A DNA stretch of 64,000 nucleotides from Bog-473 sp963781955 (GCA_963781955.1 CAWAHU010000003.1:62001-126000); one strand, 5' to 3'. Counted from the stretch's first letter, positions 54,005-59,164 are shown. A program made the numbers and translations. Notes: generated by a model not told the origin, from the letters alone.

Positions 54005-54072
54005 CGTGGCGTGGGTGAGGTGCGTGACGGGAACAGGTGACAGCCGTCTCCCGTTCCCGTCACGCTGAGCAG

Positions 54073-54249
54073 TTACAGGTTGACGATGGCCGCAACTGCC
54101 ACGTTGGTGTCGCCCGAACCGCCAAAGTCAAAGACGGCGGCGATGGCAGTTTGATGGATGGAAATCAAGCTGCCACCACGGTGGAGCGTGGCCCTCTCCG
54201 GCAGGAGCGTTACGTCCTGAGCGTCGAGCTCTGCAAGGGACATAGGCAT
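54073..54249 (-). CDS. 58-residue candidate precursor peptide (RiPP-like)
   Basis: ATG 54249 with a strong ribosome site (GAGGAGG, 6 nt spacing). The product has a leader-like N-terminus (SLAELDAQDVTLLPERATLH) with the LPxR-type L-P-E-R segment found in small peptides encoded beside such proteases, and a hydrophobic core region rich in Ala, Val, Ile and Gly (SIHQTAIAAVFDFGGSG, TNVAVAAIVNL). It has no Cys. Its location 68 nt before a PqqD-like/M50 protease gene and its two-part composition support a precursor role. Alternative ATG 6 nt downstream. The peptide family cannot be named with certainty. Confidence 0.7.
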   Translation of the reverse strand: MPMSLAELDAQDVTLLPERATLHRGGSLISIHQTAIAAVFDFGGSGDTNVAVAAIVNL

Positions 54250-54862
54250 GATGGTCCTCCTCATCCTTATGGTGGGTGCGACCAAGGGCGCGGAAAAGCA
54301 GAGCGAAAGCAGCATCTCACTACGACTCCACCAATCTCCGACCGATCGGTCACTCGTCGTTGCCGACCAATTCCGACACAATTGGCCAACTAAAATTGAT
54401 GATTGATTGTTCGCCAGCTGTCAAGGTCTTTCGCACGGATGTCATGCGTTGTCACACTCATGCCACGCGCCCTCTCGGAAGCGCAGTGGACGTGGGAGTG
54501 GAGCACGAGGCCGCACTCGCAGCCGACGAGCCCTTGGCCGTCGCCGCAACACGCTTCCGTCGGTCCCGTCGGCATCGGCATCGGCATCGGCATCGGCATC
54601 GGCATCGGCATCGGCATCGGCATCGGCATCGGCATCGGCATCGGCATCGGCATCGGCATCGGGACTGTCGACCGAGGGAGAGCGTCAACGACGCACTCCG
54701 GCCGGGGACGTGTGAAACCGCGCCGTTACCGTCGCCCCGAGATCGGTACGGTGCCGACCCGGTGGTGCTCGCCTGCGCATCGATGCATTCCGAGGTTGTC
54801 GACGTACACCTGGACCGAGGACCCGTGCACGTCATGAGCACAGCACGGGCACCGAAGGCGCG
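54250..54862. other. Region upstream of the precursor gene
   Basis: About 610 nt with no convincing gene. It should carry the promoter of the minus-strand peptide operon (near 54260-54400, a locally AT-richer stretch) and contains the GGCATC repeat. Confidence 0.5.
54571..54660. repeat. GGCATC hexanucleotide repeat, 15 copies
   Basis: Fifteen uninterrupted, exact copies of GGCATC (90 nt). A hexamer keeps the reading frame, so all six frames stay open as dipeptide repeats (Gly-Ile, Ala-Ser, Arg-His; Met-Pro, Cys-Arg, Asp-Ala). The copy number probably varies between isolates. Confidence 0.98.
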
Positions 54863-55084
54863 GTGATCGTCAGCGTGGTCTCGGGTGGTTCGGCTGACAT
54901 CGCCCGGTTGAGCAACGGTGACACGATCACAGCCATCAACGGCGCGCCCGTCACCTCGCCAGAGTCACTGACCGACGAGGTTCTCCTGCTGTCGCCCGGA
55001 TCGACGGTCGACATTCAGTACGTGGACCCATCGGGCCAACAGTCGAGCATCGACGTGACACTCAGGAGCGGCCCGCCCCAGTAG
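54863..55084 (+). pseudogene. Orphan PDZ domain, C-terminal remnant of an HtrA-type protease
   Basis: The 73-residue frame is a near-complete PDZ domain: IVSVVSGGSADIARLSNGDT, ITAINGAPVTSPESLTDEVL and STVDIQYVDPSGQQSSIDVT. Its end GPPQ is the usual end of actinobacterial HtrA-like proteases. No protease domain is found upstream in any frame, and the preceding DNA looks non-coding. It is therefore probably the left-over 3' end of a truncated htrA-type gene. A free-standing small PDZ protein is possible, but no ribosome site is seen. Confidence 0.6.
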
Positions 55085-55201
55085 GCGCAAGCTCGAAGAA
55101 CAGCTCATACCTGTCGGAAGCCCGCCCCTCCGATCCTGCGCACCAGACACGGCTCTCTTCTGGACGCTGGCCGGGCCAACGCAGAGATTCCCTGTCGCCG
55201 A

Positions 55202-55480
55202 TCAGTTCCGTAGGGGACTTGAGGCGCTGGCCTCTGTGTTCTCGTCAAGCCGTTCTGGGCGGAAGCCGCGCCAAAGGCGGTCAACCAGCACCTTTGCCAC
55301 GATCATGACTCCGCCGATCGCGAGGACAACGGCGACGATTCGGATCATCCTCACTAGGCGTCGCCCCACGCTGTGGGTCCGGTCTGCGACCTCGAGCACA
55401 TGCTGGGCGGTATCGAGAGCAGACTGCACATGAGCCAGGTCGGTTTCGGCCCGGGTGATCGCGCTATCGAACGTGGCCAT
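55202..55480 (-). CDS. Small single-pass membrane protein with coiled coil
   Basis: 92 residues. The first 45 form an amphipathic coiled-coil-like helix (TRAETDLAHVQSALDTAQHV), followed by one membrane helix (IRIVAVVLAIGGVMIVAKVL) and a short charged tail. ATG at 55480. No family recognised. Alone between the PDZ remnant and non-coding DNA. Confidence 0.6.
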   Translation of the reverse strand: MATFDSAITRAETDLAHVQSALDTAQHVLEVADRTHSVGRRLVRMIRIVAVVLAIGGVMIVAKVLVDRLWRGFRPERLDENTEASASSPLRN

Positions 55481-55947
55481 GGCAGAGTCTCCCGGCGGAT
55501 AGGTGGGGCGGCAACTCCGAACAGAGCCAGCGCTCCACCGCGTCGCCTGTGAACACCGATACGAAGATGCGATAGGTGGGGCGCTGATGGTCTTGCGGCA
55601 TCGAGGCAAGCGTTCGGTCATCCATGCTTTGCACGATACGGTCCGCTCGAAGGGACGCCTAACCAACTGCCCCCGTCCCGATGCGTACGACGCACTCCAG
55701 GGGCCTCTTCGACGACGCCCGCCGTCTCGTCGTGATCCTCGCCACCAGGCAAGCCGGTGCCGCGTGCAGTCGGCCGGCCTCTCGGCGACGAGACGGGTCA
55801 CCGCGTCCTGCCGAACACGCGGCTTTGTCTCACTTCTGGATATGGCGACCAGATCCAGTGCAAAAGATCCACAATGAAAGACCGAAAGACGTACAGAAAT
55901 GAGAAAGGTGTTCCCGTAATACAACTGATGGGTGTACGATTACGGCC
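55481..55947. other. Non-coding stretch before the tRNA array
   Basis: About 470 nt with no gene that I can support. The last 90 nt (from about 55860) are AT-richer and include CCGTAAT at 55914-55920 and its reverse complement ATTACGG at 55939-55945, which may be an operator or promoter element for the following unit. Confidence 0.5.
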
Positions 55948-56106
55948 ATGAAGTACGTCTACGCGGAGAGCAGCCGGGCGCACCGGCACTCAGAAGGCCT
56001 CAAAGGCCTTCTGAGGTCGCGCGGGCGCGCCATGGCCCAGACATTGAAGACCCAATCGTTCAATCGGGTCGCGACCGATCCCCAGGAGGGAGCCTCAACG
56101 CCATAA
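55948..56106 (+). CDS. Possible 52-residue small protein
   Basis: ATG at 55948 and TAA at 56104. Product begins MKYVYAESSRAHRHSEG, is very basic in the middle (LLRSRGRAMAQTLK). No clear ribosome site and no family. A perfect 11-bp hairpin lies within it and a terminator follows 29 nt after its stop, so the transcript may instead be a small RNA. Listed only because the unit ends with a terminator. Confidence 0.25.
   Translation: MKYVYAESSRAHRHSEGLKGLLRSRGRAMAQTLKTQSFNRVATDPQEGASTP
55989..56015 (+). repeat. Perfect 11-bp inverted repeat (hairpin)
   Basis: CTCAGAAGGCC and GGCCTTCTGAG separated by TCAAA. Very stable in RNA. Not followed by a T-run, so not a classical terminator. Confidence 0.9.
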
Positions 56107-56135
56107 CCAGGACTTACATACGTCCAGTCGTTGAG

Positions 56136-56165
56136 GAGCCGCTTCCCAAAGGGGGCGGCTCTTTT
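56136..56165 (+). terminator. Rho-independent terminator before tRNA-Trp
   Basis: GAGCCGCTTCC pairs with GGGGGCGGCTC (two G-T pairs) over a CAAA loop, followed by TTTT at 56162-56165. It ends the unit at 55948-56106 and separates it from the tRNA array. Confidence 0.85.
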
Positions 56166-56209
56166 GTATTCCTGGGCCAAACGCACAACTGAACAGCCAG
56201 AGCACTCGA

Positions 56210-56281
56210 AGGGGTGTGGTCCAGCGGAACGGACAGCCGGCTCCAACCCGGCGGACGTGGGTTCGACTCCTGCCACCCCTG
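56210..56281 (+). tRNA. tRNA-Trp(CCA)
   Basis: Acceptor AGGGGTG/CACCCCT, anticodon loop CTCCAAC, canonical T-loop TTCGACT, discriminator G. CCA not encoded. First member of the array, separated from the rest by about 125 nt that include a TTGACA promoter element. Confidence 0.93.
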
Positions 56282-56333
56282 CTGGGCGAAGCCCTGCCCT
56301 TTTTGCCTAAATAGGCAGATATATCACCGCACA

Positions 56334-56362
56334 TTGACAACTAAATAGTACGCCAGATTGGG
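56334..56362 (+). promoter_or_regulatory. Possible promoter of the main tRNA array
   Basis: A perfect TTGACA -35 hexamer lies at 56334-56339 in AT-rich sequence about 70 nt before tRNA-Tyr. The expected -10 position (56356-56362, GATTGG) is a poor match, so the call is weak. Confidence 0.4.
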
Positions 56363-56407
56363 GATCGGGGTCACGTCTGTTGACGCGACCACACCGACCG
56401 ATTCCGC

Positions 56408-56491
56408 CCCGGTGACCTCTGTTGGCTAGAGGAGCGCGGCTGTAACCCGCGTGGCATTGCGCCTGCGGTCGTTCGATTCGACCCACCGGGA
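56408..56491 (+). tRNA. tRNA-Tyr(GTA)
   Basis: Acceptor CCCGGTG/CACCGGG, loop CTGTAAC, long variable arm as expected for bacterial tRNA-Tyr, T-loop TTCGATT, discriminator A. Position 8 is A instead of T. CCA not encoded. Confidence 0.9.
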
Positions 56492-56495
56492 CCCT

Positions 56496-56568
56496 GGGCC
56501 CAGAGCACGAGTGGCAGTGCACCTCGTTTGCAGCGAGACGCGTGCCGGTTCGAGCCCGGCTGGGTCCA
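56496..56568 (+). tRNA. tRNA-Ala(TGC)
   Basis: Acceptor GGGCCCA/TGGGTCC (one G-T pair), loop TTTGCAG, T-loop TTCGAGC, discriminator A and encoded CCA (to 56571). G at position 38 and G at 8 are unusual. Starts 4 nt after tRNA-Tyr. Confidence 0.88.
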
Positions 56569-56572
56569 CCAT

Positions 56573-56657
56573 GCGGGCGTGGCGGAAATGGAAAGACGCG
56601 CCGGGCTCAGACCCCGGTGGGCTCACGCCCTTGAGAGTTCGACTCTCTCCGCCCGCA
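56573..56657 (+). tRNA. tRNA-Leu(CAG)
   Basis: Class II tRNA with long variable arm. Acceptor GCGGGCG/CGCCCGC, loop CTCAGAC, T-loop TTCGACT, discriminator A, CCA encoded (to 56660). Confidence 0.95.
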
Positions 56658-56661
56658 CCAG

Positions 56662-56735
56662 GCGCCTCTAGCTCAGTTGGTAGAGCGATGGACTCTTAAT
56701 CCATGTCGTCGGGGGTTCGAGCCCCTCGGGGCGCG
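56662..56735 (+). tRNA. tRNA-Lys(CTT)
   Basis: Acceptor GCGCCTC/GGGGCGC, loop CTCTTAA, T-loop TTCGAGC, discriminator G. No encoded CCA. Confidence 0.95.
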
Positions 56736-56763
56736 CTCGGCCGGGGTCATCCGGTCGCATCAC

Positions 56764-56838
56764 CTGGTTGTAGCTCAGTTTGGGCAGAGCACCCGGTTCG
56801 GGACCGGGGGGTCGGCGGTTCGAGTCCGTTCAACCAGA
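56764..56838 (+). tRNA. tRNA-Pro(CGG)
   Basis: Acceptor CTGGTTG/CAACCAG, loop TTCGGGA, T-loop TTCGAGT, discriminator A, CCA encoded (to 56841). Confidence 0.95.
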
Positions 56839-56864
56839 CCAGCGGCCATCTTGGACCGCAGCAT

Positions 56865-56936
56865 TCGGGAGTGGTCCAGCGGTATGGACGCTCGGCTCTG
56901 ACCCGAGAGACGGTGGTTCGAATCCATCTTCCCGAG
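56865..56936 (+). tRNA. tRNA-Gln(CTG)
   Basis: Acceptor TCGGGAG/TTCCCGA, loop CTCTGAC, T-loop TTCGAAT, discriminator G. No encoded CCA. Confidence 0.94.
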
Positions 56937-56967
56937 CACCGGAGAGGCCCGGTCTACGCCTCATCGT

Positions 56968-57040
56968 GCCGCAGTAGCTCAATCGGGAGAGCGCCGTCTT
57001 GTCACGGCGGAGGTAACGGGATCGAAACCCGTCTGTGGCG
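56968..57040 (+). tRNA. tRNA-Asp(GTC)
   Basis: Acceptor GCCGCAG/CTGTGGC, stem CCGTC/GGCGG with loop TTGTCAC, T-loop ATCGAAA (A54), discriminator G, CCA encoded (to 57043). Confidence 0.92.
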
Positions 57041-57044
57041 CCAA

Positions 57045-57117
57045 GCCCTGGTGGTGAAACGGATGATCACAGGAGATTACGAATCTCCAGTTCCGGGTTC
57101 GAATCCTGGCCGGGGTG
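57045..57117 (+). tRNA. tRNA-Arg(ACG)
   Basis: Acceptor GCCCTGG/CCGGGGT (two G-T pairs), loop TTACGAA, T-loop TTCGAAT, discriminator G, CCA encoded. Starts 1 nt after the CCA of tRNA-Asp. Confidence 0.93.
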
Positions 57118-57121
57118 CCAT

Positions 57122-57196
57122 CTCGTCGTAGCTCAGATGGACAAGAGCGCTGCCCTCCGAAGGCAGAGGCCACTGGTTCGAGTCCAGTCGACGAGG
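57122..57196 (+). tRNA. tRNA-Arg(CCG)
   Basis: Acceptor CTCGTCG/CGACGAG, loop CTCCGAA, T-loop TTCGAGT, discriminator G, CCA encoded (to 57199). Confidence 0.95.
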
Positions 57197-57200
57197 CCAC

Positions 57201-57273
57201 GCCGCCATAGCTCAGTGGGAAGAGCGCAGCCCTGGTACGGCTGAGGTCCCCGGGTCGGCTCCGGGTGGTGGCT
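57201..57273 (+). tRNA. tRNA-Thr(GGT) with altered T-loop
   Basis: Acceptor GCCGCCA/TGGTGGC, loop CTGGTAC. The T-loop is GTCGGCT instead of TTCGANN. Discriminator T, no CCA. Confidence 0.85.
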
Positions 57274-57294
57274 CTGGACCGATCGGTCCTCACT

Positions 57295-57367
57295 GCCCCC
57301 GTGGCGCGACTGGACGCGCAACGGTCTCCTACACCGGAGGATGCTCGTTCGAATCGAGCCGGGGGCG
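57295..57367 (+). tRNA. tRNA-Arg(CCT)
   Basis: Acceptor GCCCCCG/CGGGGGC, loop CTCCTAC on a stem with one mismatch (A27-G43), T-loop TTCGAAT, discriminator G. Confidence 0.85.
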
Positions 57368-57402
57368 CTGTCGGCTGAGAGCGTTGGCCGGCTTGCTGCA
57401 TT

Positions 57403-57487
57403 GGAGGGTTGACCGAGAGGAAAGGTGCTCGCTTGCTAAGCGATGGCCGAGGGCGACCTCGCCAGCGTTCGATCCGCTGCCCCTCCG
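57403..57487 (+). tRNA. tRNA-Ser(GCT)
   Basis: Class II with long variable arm. Acceptor GGAGGG/CCCTCC plus a T7-C66 mismatch, loop TTGCTAA, T-loop TTCGATC, discriminator G. Confidence 0.9.
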
Positions 57488-57491
57488 CCCG

Positions 57492-57578
57492 GGAAGGTAT
57501 GCCTCGTTGGCTGGGGGCACCCTGTTTCGAAAACAGGAACACTGCTCTGCCGTGGGGGTTCGACACCTCTACCTTCCG
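57492..57578 (+). tRNA. tRNA-Ser(CGA)
   Basis: Class II. Acceptor GGAAGGT/ACCTTCC, stem CCTGT/ACAGG with loop TTCGAAA, T-loop TTCGACA, discriminator G. Starts 4 nt after tRNA-Ser(GCT). Confidence 0.92.
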
Positions 57579-57582
57579 CTCT

Positions 57583-57654
57583 GGCGCAGTGGTGCAACGA
57601 GAGCACGCCGGACCTTCACTCCGGAGCATGTTGGATCAAGACCGACCTGCGTCA
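57583..57654 (+). tRNA. Atypical tRNA-Glu(TTC) with C33
   Basis: Acceptor GGCGCAG/CTGCGTC, D-stem GTGC/GCAC, anticodon stem CCGGA/TCCGG with loop CCTTCAC, so the invariant T33 is C. T-loop ATCAAGA on a GTTGG/CCGAC stem. D-loop lacks GG. Discriminator A, CCA encoded (to 57657). Confidence 0.75.
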
Positions 57655-57658
57655 CCAG

Positions 57659-57729
57659 GCCGCCATCGGATAAAGGCAGTCCGCCGGGTTCTCAACCCGG
57701 AAGCCGGGGGTCAGTACCCCGTGGCGGTA
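57659..57729 (+). tRNA. tRNA-Glu(CTC), altered T-loop
   Basis: Acceptor GCCGCCA/TGGCGGT, stem CCGGG/CCCGG with loop TTCTCAA, T-stem CGGGG/CCCCG with loop GTCAGTA. Discriminator A. No CCA. Confidence 0.85.
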
Positions 57730-57761
57730 CGGGGGCATGCTCGTCGGCCTGCCCCGTGCAG

Positions 57762-57834
57762 TGCGGAGTAGCTCAGCGGTAGAGCGGGTGGCCGTTAACC
57801 ACCGTCGTCGGGGGTTCGATGCCCTCCTCCGCAG
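57762..57834 (+). tRNA. tRNA-Asn(GTT) with C33
   Basis: Acceptor TGCGGAG/CTCCGCA, stem GGTGG/CCACC with loop CCGTTAA: the base before the anticodon is C, not T. T-loop TTCGATG, discriminator G. Confidence 0.87.
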
Positions 57835-57838
57835 CCCT

Positions 57839-57909
57839 GGCACCGTGACCGAGGATTCAGGTACCCGATTGCAACCCGGGCCACGCTGGTGAGAGTCCAG
57901 CCGGTGCCT
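57839..57909 (+). tRNA. tRNA-Cys(GCA), altered T-loop
   Basis: Acceptor GGCACCG/CGGTGCC, loop TTGCAAC, T-stem GCTGG/CCAGC with loop TGAGAGT (no TTC). Discriminator T. Confidence 0.82.
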
Positions 57910-57914
57910 CCATC

Positions 57915-57986
57915 GCAGCAGTAGCTCAGTGGAAGAGGGTCTTGTTGCCAGCGAAGAGGTCGCGCGGTCAGGACCCGCCTGCTGCT
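57915..57986 (+). tRNA. tRNA-Gly(GCC), altered T-loop
   Basis: Acceptor GCAGCAG/CTGCTGC, loop TTGCCAG on an imperfect stem, T-loop GTCAGGA, discriminator T, CCA encoded (to 57989). Confidence 0.8.
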
Positions 57987-57990
57987 CCAC

Positions 57991-58062
57991 GGGGTCAAGG
58001 TGTTGACAGATACACGCGTGGCTTCCACCCACGAGTAATGGGGGCGGTACCCATTGACCCCT
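57991..58062 (+). tRNA. tRNA-Gly(TCC), altered T-loop
   Basis: Acceptor GGGGTCA/TGACCCC, stem CGTGG/CCACG with loop CTTCCAC, T-stem ATGGG/CCCAT with loop GGCGGTA. Discriminator T, CCA encoded (to 58065). Confidence 0.85.
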
Positions 58063-58074
58063 CCACACATCCGC

Positions 58075-58145
58075 TCGGGAGTCGTCCAATGGCTGGACGC
58101 AAGGTTTTGGTCCTTGAGATGAGGGTTCGACACCTTCCTCCCGAA
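58075..58145 (+). tRNA. tRNA-Gln(TTG)
   Basis: Acceptor TCGGGAG/CTCCCGA, stem CAAGG/CCTTG with loop TTTTGGT, T-loop TTCGACA, discriminator A, CCA encoded (to 58148). Followed by the only protein-coding gap in the array. Confidence 0.92.
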
Positions 58146-58166
58146 CCATCTGAAAGGAGGTGCTCC

Positions 58167-58331
58167 ATGCGACACAATCGGCTGAAGCTCGTCGATTCCG
58201 ACGACAACGTGAATGGCGAGGCCGACGCCAAGTCGGACGGACTCGCCGCGCCGGCGACGCCGGCTTCCGGCATCCGGCCTCTGCGTGTCGTAGACGCCGA
58301 GGGCGCATCATTGCCGGATGACGCAGCATGA
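58167..58331 (+). CDS. 54-residue small protein inside the tRNA array
   Basis: ATG 58167 is preceded by AAAGGAGG with 6 nt spacing, the strongest ribosome site in the region. The product begins MRHNRLKLVDSDDNVNG, then an Ala/Pro-rich middle and an acidic end (LRVVDAEGASLPDDAA). No family or domain recognised; predicted soluble and partly disordered. It lies between tRNA-Gln(TTG) and tRNA-Thr(TGT) on the same strand and must share their transcript, unless tRNA processing frees it. Confidence 0.6.
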   Translation: MRHNRLKLVDSDDNVNGEADAKSDGLAAPATPASGIRPLRVVDAEGASLPDDAA

Positions 58332-58348
58332 CCGATGCGCTCGGGAGT

Positions 58349-58421
58349 GCCGGCCAGGCCCGACAGGACGGGCGCTGGCTTTGTAACCCAGTCGATCCGG
58401 GTTCGAGTCCCGGGGCCGGCC
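58349..58421 (+). tRNA. tRNA-Thr(TGT)
   Basis: Acceptor GCCGGCC/GGCCGGC, loop TTTGTAA, D-stem GCCC/GGGC, T-loop TTCGAGT, discriminator C, CCA encoded (to 58424). Confidence 0.93.
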
Positions 58422-58425
58422 CCAT

Positions 58426-58497
58426 GGTCGTGAAGCTCAGTTGGGAGAGCGCGCGCCTGAAACGTGCGAGGCGGTGGATCGAAACCACCCATGGCCA
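58426..58497 (+). tRNA. tRNA-Phe(GAA)
   Basis: Acceptor GGTCGTG/CATGGCC (with G-T pairs), stem CGCGC/GTGCG with loop CTGAAAC, T-loop ATCGAAA, discriminator A, CCA encoded (to 58500). A at position 8. Confidence 0.92.
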
Positions 58498-58501
58498 CCA
58501 C

Positions 58502-58573
58502 GGACACGTAGTTCAGAGGTAGAGCGCCGGCACGACACGCCGGGGGTCGGGCTTCCGAAACGCCCTGTGTCCA
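58502..58573 (+). tRNA. tRNA-Val(GAC) with C33
   Basis: Acceptor GGACACG/TGTGTCC, stem CCGGC/GCCGG with loop ACGACAC: C replaces T33 and A is at 32. T-arm imperfect with loop near TTCCGAAA. Discriminator A, CCA encoded (to 58576). Confidence 0.82.
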
Positions 58574-58585
58574 CCACAACACTCA

Positions 58586-58657
58586 CGGCCCGGAGTCAGC
58601 CGGTGACGACGCCGCTCTGATACAGCGGAAGGCCTCGTTCGACACGAGGCGGGCCGA
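58586..58657 (+). tRNA. tRNA-Ile(GAT)
   Basis: Acceptor CGGCCCG/CGGGCCG, stem CCGCT/AGCGG with loop CTGATAC, T-loop TTCGACA, discriminator A, CCA encoded (to 58660). Confidence 0.92.
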
Positions 58658-58663
58658 CCAGGC

Positions 58664-58736
58664 GTTGGTGGCGCCCGACGGGACGGGCCCGGGACTCTCA
58701 ATCCCGACTGAGCCGGTTCGAGTCCCGCCGCCAGCA
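58664..58736 (+). tRNA. Second tRNA-Glu(CTC)
   Basis: Acceptor GTTGGTG/CGCCAGC (two G-T pairs), D-stem GCCC/GGGC, stem CGGGA/TCCCG with loop CTCTCAA, T-loop TTCGAGT, discriminator A. Sequence is unrelated to the first Glu(CTC), so charging identity is uncertain. Confidence 0.8.
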
Positions 58737-58746
58737 CTCACTCGAC

Positions 58747-58818
58747 GCATCCGTAGCTCAACGGCAGAGCGCCACGTTCACACCGTGGAAGTCGGAGGGT
58801 CAGCACCTCCCGGATGCA
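58747..58818 (+). tRNA. tRNA-Val(CAC), altered T-loop
   Basis: Acceptor GCATCCG/CGGATGC, stem CCACG/CGTGG with loop TTCACAC, T-stem GGAGG/CCTCC with loop GTCAGCA, discriminator A. Confidence 0.87.
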
Positions 58819-58840
58819 CTCGGGGCGCGCCGCCCCACCT

Positions 58841-58913
58841 GGTGGATGGAGCCGGATGGAGAGGCGGGTGGTTGTGACCCACCCAGCAGGGAGTTCGATT
58901 CTCCTCATTCACC
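58841..58913 (+). tRNA. tRNA-His(GTG)
   Basis: Acceptor GTGGATG/CATTCAC with the extra 5' G (58841) facing discriminator C, the tRNA-His identity pair. Stem GGTGG/CCACC with loop TTGTGAC, T-loop TTCGATT. Confidence 0.93.
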
Positions 58914-58937
58914 CTGGGTCTGAGGACCCCAACGCAC

Positions 58938-59010
58938 CGCAGCGGGGAGGGATGGTGACCTCACGGGTCTCATAAGCCCGAAGATCTCCGGTCAGTACGG
59001 AGCGCTGCGA
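58938..59010 (+). tRNA. tRNA with CAT anticodon (Met or Ile2), altered T-loop
   Basis: Acceptor CGCAGCG/CGCTGCG, fully paired at 1-72 so not an initiator by that criterion. D-stem GAGG/CCTC, loop CTCATAA, T-stem CTCCG/CGGAG with loop GTCAGTA, discriminator A. Elongator Met versus lysidine-modified Ile cannot be told. Confidence 0.85.
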
Positions 59011-59011
59011 C

Positions 59012-59081
59012 TGGGACCGGGCCCGTCGCCCAGGACGGGGCTTCTCGGCCATCCGCGTCGGGATCAGCACCCGGGCCCCAA
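59012..59081 (+). other. Degenerate tRNA-like element, anticodon unresolved
   Basis: It fills the exact tRNA-sized gap between two array members. D-arm GCCC/GGGC with AGGAC in the loop and a T-arm CGGG/CCCG with loop ATCAGCA match its neighbours. Acceptor TGGGACC/GGCCCCA has one mismatch. No regular 5+7+5 anticodon arm can be drawn by hand (best is a 6-nt loop TTCTCG on GGC/GCC). Confidence 0.5.
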
Positions 59082-59088
59082 CCTTCTG

Positions 59089-59160
59089 GCCCCCGTGCCC
59101 GAACGGAAGAGGCAGCTGGCCCAAACCCAGCGCGTGCACGTTCGAATCGTGCCGGGGGTA
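59089..59160 (+). tRNA. tRNA with CAA anticodon (Leu?) lacking the long variable arm
   Basis: Acceptor GCCCCCG/CGGGGGT, stem GCTGG/CCAGC with loop CCCAAAC (C33), T-arm GCACG/CGTGC with loop TTCGAAT, discriminator A. The variable loop is only about 4 nt, whereas bacterial tRNA-Leu is class II. Confidence 0.8.
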
Positions 59161-59164
59161 CCTC

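Noticed and set aside
54571..54660. CRISPR-like repeat
   Set aside because: Six-nt unit with no spacers; it is a microsatellite, not a CRISPR array.
54276..54866. Open frames with Arg-His, Gly-Ile, Ala-Ser, Met-Pro or Cys-Arg repeats
   Set aside because: All result from the GGCATC hexamer leaving every frame open; none has a ribosome site or other coding signal.
55930..56200. tmRNA gene before the tRNA array
   Set aside because: No alanine tRNA-like ends and no proteolysis tag reading frame could be found.
57583..57654. tRNA-Lys(CTT) reading of the atypical Glu tRNA
   Set aside because: Would need a shifted loop without proper stems; the Glu(TTC) fold with C33 pairs better.
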